This document shows positions 26,111 to 33,952 of a stretch of 64,000 bases of DNA, piece after piece. The notes under the pieces were generated by a model, which saw only the letters and a list, made by a program, of their open reading frames with translations, was not told the origin of the DNA and made no database searches. The stretch lies in contig JBHLJZ010000002.1 of the NCBI GenBank assembly GCA_048887165.1, positions 71,297 through 135,296 of the forward strand. Reading direction: 5' to 3'. The DNA comes from SOKP01 sp048887165. Lineage in GTDB: Archaea > Asgardarchaeota > Lokiarchaeia > Sigyniarchaeales > SOKP01. Position numbers and translations under genes: made by a program. Every line of letters begins with the position of its first letter. The first letter of the stretch is position 1.

Positions 26111-27478
26111 ATGGAAGAAAATGAAAAAGAATTGACTCCTGAAGAGATTGAAAAGCAAAGGCAAATCTTCAATCAACTATTTAAAAAGGAAAAGGAAGAA
26201 AGAGAAGAATATTTAAAACAGACAGAGGAAGAAAGGAAAAGAGCTTTTAAAGAAAGTAAAGAGCTAATTTCAAGTTTAATTTCTGAAAAGAGTTTTATGA
26301 GGGAAAAGCAACGAGAACGAGACCTTGAAAGAATGCAATTAAAACCTGAAATTGAAAAAACTGGTGAAGCAATTGAGAAATCGATTGAAGAAAAGGCATT
26401 TTTGCGTGAAAAATATAGAGAAGAAGATCTAAGGAGAATGGAAATTAAACCAGACATAAGAGGCACTGGTGAAGCTATTAGTAAATCTATTGATGAGAAA
26501 GCTTTCTTCATAGAGAAAAAGAAAGAAAGTGACGCTCAACGCTTGAAATTGAAACCTGAAATAGAAAAAACGGGAGAAGCTATCAGTAAAACGGTTGGTG
26601 AAAAAGCCTTTTTAATAGAAAAAAAGAGAGAATCTGATATTCAACGAATGGGTCTGAAACCAGAAATAGCAAAATCAGCAGAGGCCATTAGTAAATCGAT
26701 TAGTGAGAAATTATTCATACGGGAAAAACATCGTGAAGAGGATCAAATGAGAATGGAATTAAAGCCTGACTTTAGGAAGACTGGAGAGGCAATTAGTAAA
26801 ATTGTTGCTGAAAAAGCATTTCGAATTGATAAACAACGTGAGGAAGGTCAAAAAAGAATGGATATAAAAGCTGATATCGAGGAAAAAGCAGAAGCGATCA
26901 GTAAAACTGTTGGTGAAAAAGCTTTTTTAATAGAAAAAAAGAGAGAAGTCGATAGCCAACTAATGGGATTAAAACCTGATATTGAAAAAACCGGTGAGGC
27001 AATCAGTAAATCAATCAGTGACAAAGTATTTATACGTGAAAAACATCGTGAAGAGGATCAAATGAGAATGGGATTAAAACCTGATTTTAGAAAAACCGGT
27101 GAGGCGATTGATAAAACTATTGCTGAAAAAGCATTTCGAATGGATAAACAGCGTGAGACTGATATGAAAAAGAAAGAAATAAAACCTGACTTTGAGCAAA
27201 TAAGTAAAGCAATTACTAAAACTGTAGAAGAGAAAGCATTCATTAGCGAAAAACAACGTGAAGAGAGTCAAAAACGAATGGAACTTAAACCTAATAAGGA
27301 ACAAATAAGTCAAGCTATAAAGCATACTATTGATGATAAGGCATTTAGAATATCAAGACAAAAAGAAATAGATCAAAGTAGAATGGGTATAAAACCTGAT
27401 ATAAAAGCAATAGGAGAAAAAATAGAAGACGATATTGAGAAGATTGAGAAAAAGAAAAAAGATGAAGAATCGAAATAA
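26111..27478 (+). CDS. Coiled-coil protein of eleven 35-residue repeats
   Basis: A 455-residue, extremely charged protein (Lys, Glu, Arg, Asp dominate) with no membrane segment. After a 60-residue Glu/Lys-rich lead it consists of eleven exact-length 35-residue repeats and a short acidic/basic tail. Each unit reads roughly AFxxEKxREExQxRM, then xLKPDIxKTGEAISK, then SIxEK. Thirty-five residues are five heptads, consistent with a long continuous coiled coil or a helical-hairpin solenoid. The invariant KP in each unit would break or kink a helix and suggests two helices per repeat. The family is unknown to me; a structural, tether or scaffold role is inference. GTG 26102 is an alternative start, but the ATG at 26111 is preceded by GTGAGGAAA and is preferred. 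Confidence 0.75.
   Translation: MEENEKELTPEEIEKQRQIFNQLFKKEKEEREEYLKQTEEERKRAFKESKELISSLISEKSFMREKQRERDLERMQLKPEIEKTGEAIEKSIEEKAFLREKYREEDLRRMEIKPDIRGTGEAISKSIDEKAFFIEKKKESDAQRLKLKPEIEKTGEAISKTVGEKAFLIEKKRESDIQRMGLKPEIAKSAEAISKSISEKLFIREKHREEDQMRMELKPDFRKTGEAISKIVAEKAFRIDKQREEGQKRMDIKADIEEKAEAISKTVGEKAFLIEKKREVDSQLMGLKPDIEKTGEAISKSISDKVFIREKHREEDQMRMGLKPDFRKTGEAIDKTIAEKAFRMDKQRETDMKKKEIKPDFEQISKAITKTVEEKAFISEKQREESQKRMELKPNKEQISQAIKHTIDDKAFRISRQKEIDQSRMGIKPDIKAIGEKIEDDIEKIEKKKKDEESK
26291..27445 (+). repeat. Eleven in-frame 105-bp tandem repeats
   Basis: Eleven units of exactly 105 bp lie end to end within the coding frame of the preceding entry. Units 4-5-6 and 7-8-9 are closer to each other than to the rest. 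For example, units 5 and 8 share GAAAAACATCGTGAAGAGGA at DNA level, and units 4 and 7 share AFLIEKKRE. That implies a later duplication of a 315-bp, three-unit block. Variation is mostly at third codon positions and conserved-charge changes, so the array is maintained as protein. Confidence 0.9.
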
Positions 27479-27525
27479 AGTTAATTTTAAGTAATTAAAT
27501 CAGGAGATCGAAAACCTGAATAATC

Positions 27526-28011
27526 TTAATATAGTTTGCTAAAATCCGTATTTTCTAATGTTTTCTTATATAATAATATTGAAGGATCAATAATTCCATT
27601 AAAATTATTAATCCTATGTTCAAATTTGGAATAAAAATCTTGCAAAATTCGATGTAAGATCATTCTTTCTATTTCAAGATTTGTCTTTCTTGTTATTCCG
27701 ATTATTAAAAGACGTCCCCTTTTTTCATATAATATTCTAGATTCTTTAAAATTAATCTCTTGAATCTCATCGTACTTATTATTAGGTTTAATTTCATTAA
27801 TAAATAGATTCAAGGCATTTAAAAAACTACTTATTAAATCTTCATTGGAAGAAAGATTAGAATTACTTGAATATCTTTTACTTAGAAGAAGTGACCCAGT
27901 TAAATTATCTAAAAAATATATTGCATGAAATCTACTTTTATTTAATGAAAAATCATCATTTTTAAATCCAAACGACTCATATTTTCGATTTTTATTCCAT
28001 TCAAAAGACAT
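27526..28011 (-). CDS. Longin-like domain protein
   Basis: A 161-residue protein with the strand/helix order of a longin-like fold. There is an early strand HAIYFLDNLTGSLLLSKRY, a long helix around LISSFLNALNLFINE, then paired strands IQEINFKESRILYEKRGRLL and IIGITRK, and a second long helix IERMILHRILQDFYSKFEHR. Longin and roadblock proteins are expanded in Asgard archaea and in eukaryotes act with small GTPases in trafficking complexes. This is pattern recognition by eye, not a profile match. The start is ATG 28011, two codons after an in-frame TTG. The gene is antisense to its neighbours and converges with the repeat protein. Confidence 0.5.
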   Translation of the reverse strand: MSFEWNKNRKYESFGFKNDDFSLNKSRFHAIYFLDNLTGSLLLSKRYSSNSNLSSNEDLISSFLNALNLFINEIKPNNKYDEIQEINFKESRILYEKRGRLLIIGITRKTNLEIERMILHRILQDFYSKFEHRINNFNGIIDPSILLYKKTLENTDFSKLY

Positions 28012-28266
28012 TTTCAATCAATAGAAGTATTAACTGTGATTATTAATATTATTTAAACATCCTTAAATACCAAAAATAGAGATTTGATTTAAAATACATA
28101 TATTATCATAATATCATCATATTATATTCTTACCTTTAAAAAAGATAGACACTTAAATTATTCACATATCCTCGGTTTTTTTAAAAAAAAATAAAAAAAC
28201 CAAAAATTAAAAACATATAACATTTATTATAAGACATATATTCTTTTTATAACATTTTATCCTTTG

Positions 28267-28743
28267 ATGCTTATGGTTGAAATTGACAACAAGGGTAACC
28301 AAAAAAATAAAATTTCAATAGGTTTGATTATCAATAAAGATGATTTAAATTCAACTCTTTTTCCTGAAGAAGTTAAAAATGAAATTATGGATTCTCCATA
28401 TTACTTGTTAATCTTTATTTCTCGAGAGGATGTTATTAAAATTAGTTGCTTCCCCTCGAAAACTAGTATGATTAAAAAAATTCTCATTAAATTATTAGAA
28501 TTTTCTCCCGATTTAGTTAAAGGTATTTCAAATGTTCTTAATGATCTTAACTTAAGTAAGGATATTTTACATACTACAGGGATTTGCTATGAGCTAGAAA
28601 ATTGCTTTTATGAAACATATTTAATTGGGGACGCCCTCGAATCTGGAAATCTCACTCTTGAGGATATTAGGGAAAAATTCATGTCTGTAGCAAAAGTCGT
28701 TAATGTAGAAATTGAAGATATTCCAATTTATAAAAATCTTTAA
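28267..28743 (+). CDS. Small protein, possibly ACT-like regulatory fold
   Basis: A 158-residue protein. Residues about 45-140 alternate strands and helices. They include strand LLIFISREDVIKISCF, helix TSMIKKILIKLLEFSPDLVK, strand ILHTTGICYEL, strand CFYETYLIGDAL and a helix ending before VVNVEIEDI. This beta-alpha-beta-beta-alpha order resembles ACT-like ligand-sensing domains, but the match is weak. No DNA-binding or catalytic motif is evident. Start is ATG 28267 (or ATG 28273). It is followed after 41 nt by the proline-rich zinc protein on the same strand, likely the same transcript. Confidence 0.5.
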   Translation: MLMVEIDNKGNQKNKISIGLIINKDDLNSTLFPEEVKNEIMDSPYYLLIFISREDVIKISCFPSKTSMIKKILIKLLEFSPDLVKGISNVLNDLNLSKDILHTTGICYELENCFYETYLIGDALESGNLTLEDIREKFMSVAKVVNVEIEDIPIYKNL

Positions 28744-28784
28744 ATTTGGACCTTAATTAAAAACATTTCTTACTTGGTAAACAA

Positions 28785-28991
28785 ATGAATAATAAAAAAC
28801 TACCTCCACCTCCCGTTTTGCCTCCAACACGCACAATCTCAGAAAATTTTTGTCTTTTTCATAAAGGAACTATTAAAGGAGAAATATATACTTGTCCTAG
28901 ATGTAAATCAAATTATTGTTTAGAATGTGCTAAAAAAGCTATGAATACAGGAGAGTCATGTGTTAAATGTAAACAAATAGTATTAATTTGA
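28785..28991 (+). CDS. Proline-rich zinc-finger miniprotein
   Basis: A 68-residue protein in two parts. The N-terminus is a polyproline segment, LPPPPVLPPTR (residues 5-15), resembling ligands of profilin, SH3 or EVH1-type domains. The remainder carries many possible zinc ligands: CLFH, then CPRC, YCLEC and CVKC, enough for two cross-braced zinc ions as in RING, B-box or IBR-type fingers. It is too short to be a classical full RING ligase. Asgard archaea encode profilins and ubiquitin-like systems, so a scaffold or adaptor role is conceivable but unproved. Start ATG 28785. Confidence 0.55.
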   Translation: MNNKKLPPPPVLPPTRTISENFCLFHKGTIKGEIYTCPRCKSNYCLECAKKAMNTGESCVKCKQIVLI

Positions 28992-29012
28992 TTTAAAATA
29001 GCATATTCTTTT

Positions 29013-29393
29013 TCAAGAAACAGATATCGAACTGAGAGAACGCCAAGTTTTCCAAAAAATTAACCATAATATTACGAAAATAAATAAGCTTGTTGCAAAT
29101 GTATAACCTCCAATAAAAAGATCAATTAAGATCATATATGGAATACCTGCTATTGAAAAACCTAATAAATATGCATAAGCCCAATATCTATTTTTTAACC
29201 CAATAATTATTGCTGGTATAATTGTTGTAAAGATAATTGATAAATAAGCAATTACTTCAATAATGCTTGGAGCATCTTTTATTAAAACCATATTTATCCA
29301 AGAAATAATCGAACCAATAATTACCCAGATTATGGTTAAGATATCTATTTTCAATTCTGTTTCATTTTTTTGGGTTTTATCTTTTTTATCCAT
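29013..29393 (-). CDS. Small four-helix membrane protein
   Basis: A 126-residue protein with a charged N-terminus (MDKKDKTQKNE) and four predicted membrane helices, at about residues 19-37, 44-65, 70-92 and 95-114. The short tail has WKTWRSLSS. No family recognised and no conserved polar motif in the membrane. It converges with the proline-rich zinc gene, 21 nt away. The 288 nt upstream are AT-rich with no gene visible. Confidence 0.55.
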   Translation of the reverse strand: MDKKDKTQKNETELKIDILTIIWVIIGSIISWINMVLIKDAPSIIEVIAYLSIIFTTIIPAIIIGLKNRYWAYAYLLGFSIAGIPYMILIDLFIGGYTFATSLFIFVILWLIFWKTWRSLSSISVS

Positions 29394-29681
29394 ATAATAT
29401 CATAGGTTTGGTTTTTATGTTAATCTAAATAATCATTCATTTTTTACTTTTATCTTTAAACATTTAATCATTTAAAGCAATTAATAGCTTTTTTCCAATT
29501 AACTAAAATAAAACCATAATATTTGTTTTTTAGAATATCTCCTTAAGGTATAAGTTTGATTTATAAAAAAATATTTATTAGGTTAAAATTAATAATATTC
29601 TTAAAAGATAAAAATTAAAATTTTAAGATATTCAGAAATTCAAGAAGGAAGTGATATTCTAAAAAAGAATTTATTAAAAAT

Positions 29682-29800
29682 GACTCCTGCTACCGCCCTG
29701 GATTTTTGTCTTTTGGTAGTGTGGTAAAACACACTCTGATTTCGCCCTCCTCCCCCTATATTGTTTATGACCTTGTTTTTAGGTCTTGGTGGCAGGAGTC
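29682..29800 (+). ncRNA. 119-nt foldable element with 13-bp terminal stem
   Basis: Within a 569-nt gene-free stretch (29394-29962), GACTCCTGCTACC (29682-29694) and GGTGGCAGGAGTC (29788-29800) form a 13-bp end stem. Inside are two more hairpins: GTGTG-GTAAAA-CACAC (29719-29734) and GACCT-TGTTTTT-AGGTC (29769-29785). A C-rich stretch (CGCCCTCCTCCCCC) is unlike the AT-rich surroundings. As plus-strand RNA the one irregular stem pair is a U.G wobble, whereas the minus strand would have a C-A mismatch, favouring a plus-strand RNA. It matches no RNA family I can name. The same inverted-repeat ends could mark a MITE-like mobile element, although no clear target duplication flanks it. Confidence 0.5.
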
Positions 29801-29962
29801 TCCCTTTATATCTAAAAAAAAGAAGTTTATGGAAAAAAGTAAAGGTATTGACTTATTCAGGATTCCCAGAGTTCAGAGAAACGAAATAATTTATATAACT
29901 ATAATGTATATTATCTTTACCATAAATTTGTAATTTAACAAAAATTCATTCTGGGAAAAAAA

Positions 29963-30488
29963 ATGAAAATATCAAAGTTATTATCTATTATTGCAGGAGC
30001 TATAACTCTGTTTACTATTATTTTTTTACCCCTTTTTAGATTAGGGGGCCAATACGGGTGGGGTCCCTATTTTTTTTATGGCGTTTTGAGAGATTTACCT
30101 TCGCATGTCTATTTAACTTTTCAATATGGTGAATTGATAGAAGGTATATTATTAATCATTATAACTCTTTTTCCTCTTCTCATGGATTTTTCAGTTTGTT
30201 GCTATCTTAAATACGAGAGCAACTCGTATTTTAGGACTAATCGGTGCTGTTATTGTGCTCGGTACTGGTATCTATTTTTTAACCCTTCAATTATTTGATA
30301 TAAGAGGAATTCATAATCTCATACGGTTCATGTTCATTTATATTTCATACCCACCTATTATTCCATTCCCTGTGGAAATCTTTAATGTCCCCCTTGGAAT
30401 CTACACTTTAATAGGAAGCGGAATATTAGGACTGGTTGCCGGAATTTTCAACATAAGACAATTTCAATCACAAATTGATTCTTATTAA
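29963..30488 (+). pseudogene. Frameshifted multi-pass membrane protein
   Basis: Two overlapping frames together encode one membrane protein of about 174 residues. The first frame (from ATG 29963) reads three membrane segments through GELIEGILLIIITLF. After that the coding signal moves to another frame, which reads WIFQFVAILNTRATRILGL continuous with GAVIVLGTGIYFLTLQ and ends at 30488 with GLVAGIFNIRQFQSQIDSY. The switch lies around 30165-30185 in a T/C-rich run (CTTTTTCCTCTTCTC). A single-base indel, real or a sequencing/assembly error, explains it. Family unknown. It lies directly downstream of the 119-nt element. Confidence 0.65.
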
Positions 30489-30713
30489 TCATTTAAAAAT
30501 GAGTTATATCTCCAAAAAAATAATAAGAGTGATCATTGACCTTTTAAAAGGATTTAAAATAATGAATCTAATATTAAAAATCTCTAATTTTTTTATTAAC
30601 CTTTCATACTTTTACAAGTATGATTTGTTCAAATAGGTTTTTAAGTAAAAATAGTTTATTTGATTAAATAATTTGCTAAATAAATATCAAAACACATATA
30701 AGAATTGATTAAT

Positions 30714-32414
30714 ATGACTGAAGAAATTATTAGGCGCACTACAAGTATTTGTCCAGAATGCTTACAGCCAATTCCCGCCGAAATTTACGTTGATGAAGGC
30801 ACAAACTGGGTAATGATGAGGAAGAATTGTGAAAATCATGGTGATTTTAAGGATAAACTAAGCATAGATCCAGAGGAATATAAATGGCAACAAACTTTTA
30901 CTGATGAAATTGGTTCAACAGTAGACCATGGTACTAAGCCTGAATGGGTATCTTCGGGAATAAAGGAGTGCAATGAAGGGTGTCCTTATGATTGTGGTCT
31001 ATGCGAGAACCATAAAAGTGCCCCCAATATTTGCTTAATTGATATAACTAATAGATGTAATTTAGCTTGTCCGATTTGTTTTGCGAACGCTAGTGCTAAG
31101 GGATACGTAGTCCAACCTACATTTGATGATCTTGTACAGATTATGGAACACTTCAGATCTATGAAGCCTGTTCCAGCCGTTTTATTACAAATTTCTGGAG
31201 GAGAACCAACAATTCGAGATGATCTTCCTGATATTATCAGAAAAGGTAAGGAATTAGGTTTTATCGAAGTAATGGTTACAACTAATGGAGTTAGATTCGC
31301 CAAATCAATAGAATTTATGAAGGCGTGTAAAGATGCAGGTATGGATGCCGTATATTTACAATTTGATGCTACTGATGATCCTGAGGCCTGGAAAAAAATA
31401 AGAGGCGTAAATCTATGGCCTTTGAAGCAAAGAGTTATTGAGAATGCTCGTAAAATTGGATTTTATGGTGTGATGCTCGTTCCAGTCATAGCAAAAGGAG
31501 TAAATGATCATGAAGTTGGAAAGATCATGGATTATGCTAAAGATAATAATGATGTCATTTCTGGAATAATTTATCAACCAGTTTCCCTATGTGGTCGTAT
31601 TAGTTTTGAAGAATTAATGGATCTGCGATATACTACATCGGATTTAAAAATCGCAATAAATAAGCATACAAATAATGCAGTAACTAAATTTTATCCTTTA
31701 GCAACTACAGCTAAGATGACTCGATTATTAGCATGGTTTGATAATTTACCTGAGTGGAGTCCAACAAGTCATTCTGACTGTGGATTTGCTACGATCTGTG
31801 TTATCAATAGTAAGGATGAATGGGAACCAATCGAAAACTACTTTGACGCTGAAGGGCTCATCAAGTGGTCGAATAAAGTATATGATATGGTTCAAAAGCA
31901 AGAAATTCCAAAACCGACTGGTTTGCTTAAAGGTATTAATTTAGAAGAATTTGGTACTATTGCTAGTACAGTAGGAAAATTTATTGATGATATGACAAGC
32001 CTAGGCTACAGACAGATGATGAAGGCTTACTATTTTGCTGGAGCAATGAAATATGTCCGAAGTCCCCAGAAATTATTAACTAGCAAAACTTTATTGGCTT
32101 TTTCTCGTTTGATTGCATTTCCTAATTTACAATCAGCAGGGAAGTTCTTTCACGAAAAAAATCTCCTAATTTCATCAATGCACTTCCAAGATTCTTATAA
32201 TTTTGATTTGGACAGGGTTTGTCGCTGCTTAGTTCATTATGGAGTAATTGATCCGGAAGATCATAGCAGAGTCCTTGAAGTTCCTTTTTGCGCTATGAAT
32301 ACTTTGCACAGAGAGCGTTTAGAACTTGCAAATGCGATAGAAGGAGAACAAGCTGAAAAAGCAGAAGTTATTCAATCAGAAATCGAAAAATTAGTAAAAA
32401 CTGTTGAAGAATAA
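30714..32414 (+). CDS. Radical SAM enzyme, tetraether lipid synthase (Tes)-like
   Basis: A 566-residue multi-cluster radical SAM protein resembling tetraether synthase (Tes; MJ0619 type), which couples two archaeol phospholipids at their phytanyl ends to make GDGT membranes. Key features are an N-terminal rubredoxin-like metal site with CPEC (C13, C16) and C39 before NHGDF; an auxiliary cluster ECNEGCPYDCGLCENH (C86-C97); the radical SAM motif NRCNLACPICFANAS (C115, C119, C122); ISGGEPTIRDD for SAM binding; and further Cys near the end (VCRCLVHYG, PFCAM). Membrane spans are absent, as expected for this family. ATG 30714 is used (TTG 30705 is in frame). Single gene. Relatives of Tes with other lipid or pterin substrates exist, so substrate identity is not proved. 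Confidence 0.83.
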   Translation: MTEEIIRRTTSICPECLQPIPAEIYVDEGTNWVMMRKNCENHGDFKDKLSIDPEEYKWQQTFTDEIGSTVDHGTKPEWVSSGIKECNEGCPYDCGLCENHKSAPNICLIDITNRCNLACPICFANASAKGYVVQPTFDDLVQIMEHFRSMKPVPAVLLQISGGEPTIRDDLPDIIRKGKELGFIEVMVTTNGVRFAKSIEFMKACKDAGMDAVYLQFDATDDPEAWKKIRGVNLWPLKQRVIENARKIGFYGVMLVPVIAKGVNDHEVGKIMDYAKDNNDVISGIIYQPVSLCGRISFEELMDLRYTTSDLKIAINKHTNNAVTKFYPLATTAKMTRLLAWFDNLPEWSPTSHSDCGFATICVINSKDEWEPIENYFDAEGLIKWSNKVYDMVQKQEIPKPTGLLKGINLEEFGTIASTVGKFIDDMTSLGYRQMMKAYYFAGAMKYVRSPQKLLTSKTLLAFSRLIAFPNLQSAGKFFHEKNLLISSMHFQDSYNFDLDRVCRCLVHYGVIDPEDHSRVLEVPFCAMNTLHRERLELANAIEGEQAEKAEVIQSEIEKLVKTVEE

Positions 32415-32522
32415 ACATTTTTAAAGATATTCCATCATTTTATTTATTATATAATTTACTTTCTAATTTTTTTCTAATTTTTATATCATTGTATAATTTA
32501 ATGTTCAAATTTAAAATTTAAA

Positions 32523-32595
32523 GTTCGTTATAACGGGAGAAAACACTTTTAAAAAAAACCTTAAATGTTTTAAAAGTTCTAAAAATATAACGAAC
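32523..32595. repeat. Nested inverted repeats upstream of the V4R gene
   Basis: GTTCGTTATA (32523-32532) and TATAACGAAC (32586-32595) are a perfect 10-bp inverted repeat. Inside it ACTTTTAAAA (32545-32554) and TTTTAAAAGT (32568-32577) form a second perfect 10-bp inverted repeat. The centre is a 13-nt loop. It could be a paired operator for a dimeric regulator or a transcribed hairpin. It lies 56-128 nt before the V4R start codon and behind the Tes-like gene, so it could serve either as a promoter element or a 3' structure. Confidence 0.6.
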
Positions 32596-32650
32596 AAGAA
32601 TTTAAGAAAAAGCAGAATTTTTTCGTTAAACAACTATACTCTTCATTAAT

Positions 32651-33241
32651 ATGTCAGATAATTCAGATATAATAGGGGATTACAAAGGTATTGTTAAGAA
32701 TAGAGTACTAACAGCACTTTTACAATCCTACCTCGATAATCTTGACTATGATGGAATGAAATCAATATTGAGAGAAGCAGAATTATTAGAATTGAAAGAT
32801 ATTAGGAATGCAAATCCTAATGATTCTATTGATTTTTTTTCATTTAAAAAAATTATTTCTGCTCAAAATTGTTTGTTGTATGATTCAACTAATTTATTAT
32901 ACGAAATTGGAAGAAAATTCTCATTTTATCTCTTTCCATATGGAAAGAAATTTGAAGAAATAATTAACGAAATTAATTATTTAATTAAAACAGATTGGAA
33001 TGTTGAAATAGTAGAAAAGAAAGAAGACTTGATTACTATAAGAGTCGATAAATGTTTTTTCTGCTCAGAAATTGGAGTTTCGTGTGATCTATTTAAAGGC
33101 TTCTTAGTCCATTCTTTAGAAAAAACGCTCTCTTCTGATTATAAGGTAATTCAAATAGGAGAAAGAGAAAATATCAATGATCCCCACCACAACTCTTTTA
33201 TCTTGACATTGAAAATAGAAAAAAGATTTAAAACCTCATAA
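32651..33241 (+). CDS. V4R-domain (TRAPP/Bet3-related) protein next to a small GTPase
   Basis: A 196-residue protein. Residues about 75-195 follow the V4R pattern: a helix LLYEIGRKFSFYLFPYG, a second helix and strand ending in VEIVEKKEDLITIRV, then the Cys motif DKCFFCSEIGVSCDLFKGFL, a helix, and a last strand FILTLKIEKR. V4R is the domain shared by bacterial bacteriochlorophyll-pathway proteins and the Bet3-type subunits of eukaryotic TRAPP, the exchange factor for Rab1/Ypt1. The N-terminal 70 residues are helical and unrelated to anything I know. It starts at ATG 32651, 89 nt before a Rab-like GTPase on the same strand, suggesting functional partnership. Confidence 0.7.
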   Translation: MSDNSDIIGDYKGIVKNRVLTALLQSYLDNLDYDGMKSILREAELLELKDIRNANPNDSIDFFSFKKIISAQNCLLYDSTNLLYEIGRKFSFYLFPYGKKFEEIINEINYLIKTDWNVEIVEKKEDLITIRVDKCFFCSEIGVSCDLFKGFLVHSLEKTLSSDYKVIQIGERENINDPHHNSFILTLKIEKRFKTS

Positions 33242-33330
33242 GACGAAACATTAAATATATTAAAATTCAAATTAATTTTGTTCTTCTAAAAAATATAATT
33301 TTATATTTATAAAAATTGAAAACTAGACTA

Positions 33331-33879
33331 ATGGCGGAAGAAACAAAAGAATATGTTTTTAAAATAACAATATTAGGCGATAGCGCTGTCGGAAAGACGT
33401 CATTAATTAATCAATTCGTTGAAGGCTCTTTTCAAGAGGATTATAAACCAACACTGGGAGCAAATATTGTTAGAAAAGACGTTAATATCGATGTTGTCAA
33501 CGCTAAGGTTAGATTAATAATGTGGGACCTTGCTGGTCAAGAAAAGTATAATGTCATTAGATCGATGTATTTTCAAGGATGCGTGGGAGCATTAGTGGTC
33601 TATGATATTACTCGACACCAAACATTTGATAATGTAGAATCTAAGTGGTTGAAAGATTTCAAGAAATATGTAAAAAAAGAAGGAGCATACATCTTAATTG
33701 GAAATAAAATTGATCTCAATGAACAAAGATTAGTAACTGAAGAAGAAGGAAAATCCTTAGCACAGAAAATTCAAGCGAGCTATTTTATAGAAACTAGTGC
33801 AAAATATGGAGAAAATGTAGAAAAAGCTTTTAAGAACCTTGTTTTTCAGATTTTAAGAAATTATGGAGAAAAAGTTTAA
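33331..33879 (+). CDS. Ras/Rab-like small GTPase
   Basis: A 182-residue small GTPase with canonical boxes: G1 GDSAVGKT (16-23), switch I with TLGANI, G3 WDLAGQEKY with an intact catalytic Gln, G4 GNKIDL and G5 TSAKYG. The size and the effector-loop pattern fit the Rab/Ras-like group expanded in Asgard archaea. It lacks a C-terminal cysteine (it ends NYGEKV), so membrane attachment by prenylation is not expected. ATG 33331 is chosen over the in-frame TTG 33316 because it gives the normal short N-terminus. It follows the V4R gene by 89 nt, a likely co-transcribed pair. Confidence 0.93.
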   Translation: MAEETKEYVFKITILGDSAVGKTSLINQFVEGSFQEDYKPTLGANIVRKDVNIDVVNAKVRLIMWDLAGQEKYNVIRSMYFQGCVGALVVYDITRHQTFDNVESKWLKDFKKYVKKEGAYILIGNKIDLNEQRLVTEEEGKSLAQKIQASYFIETSAKYGENVEKAFKNLVFQILRNYGEKV

Positions 33880-33952
33880 AAAATACTCATTTTCTAAATT
33901 TCATTTACTCAAAAATCCAATTCTTTAAATATAATTAAATAGTGGGTAGATT

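Noticed and set aside
26291..27445. Regular 105-bp array considered as CRISPR or satellite
   Set aside because: Units are in frame, diverge mainly at third codon positions, have no spacer/repeat alternation and no Cas genes nearby.
29706..29933. 75-codon open frame on the plus strand
   Set aside because: It lies largely inside the 119-nt foldable element, its protein has no family-like pattern, and it is better explained as chance reading of a structured element and the AT-rich flank.
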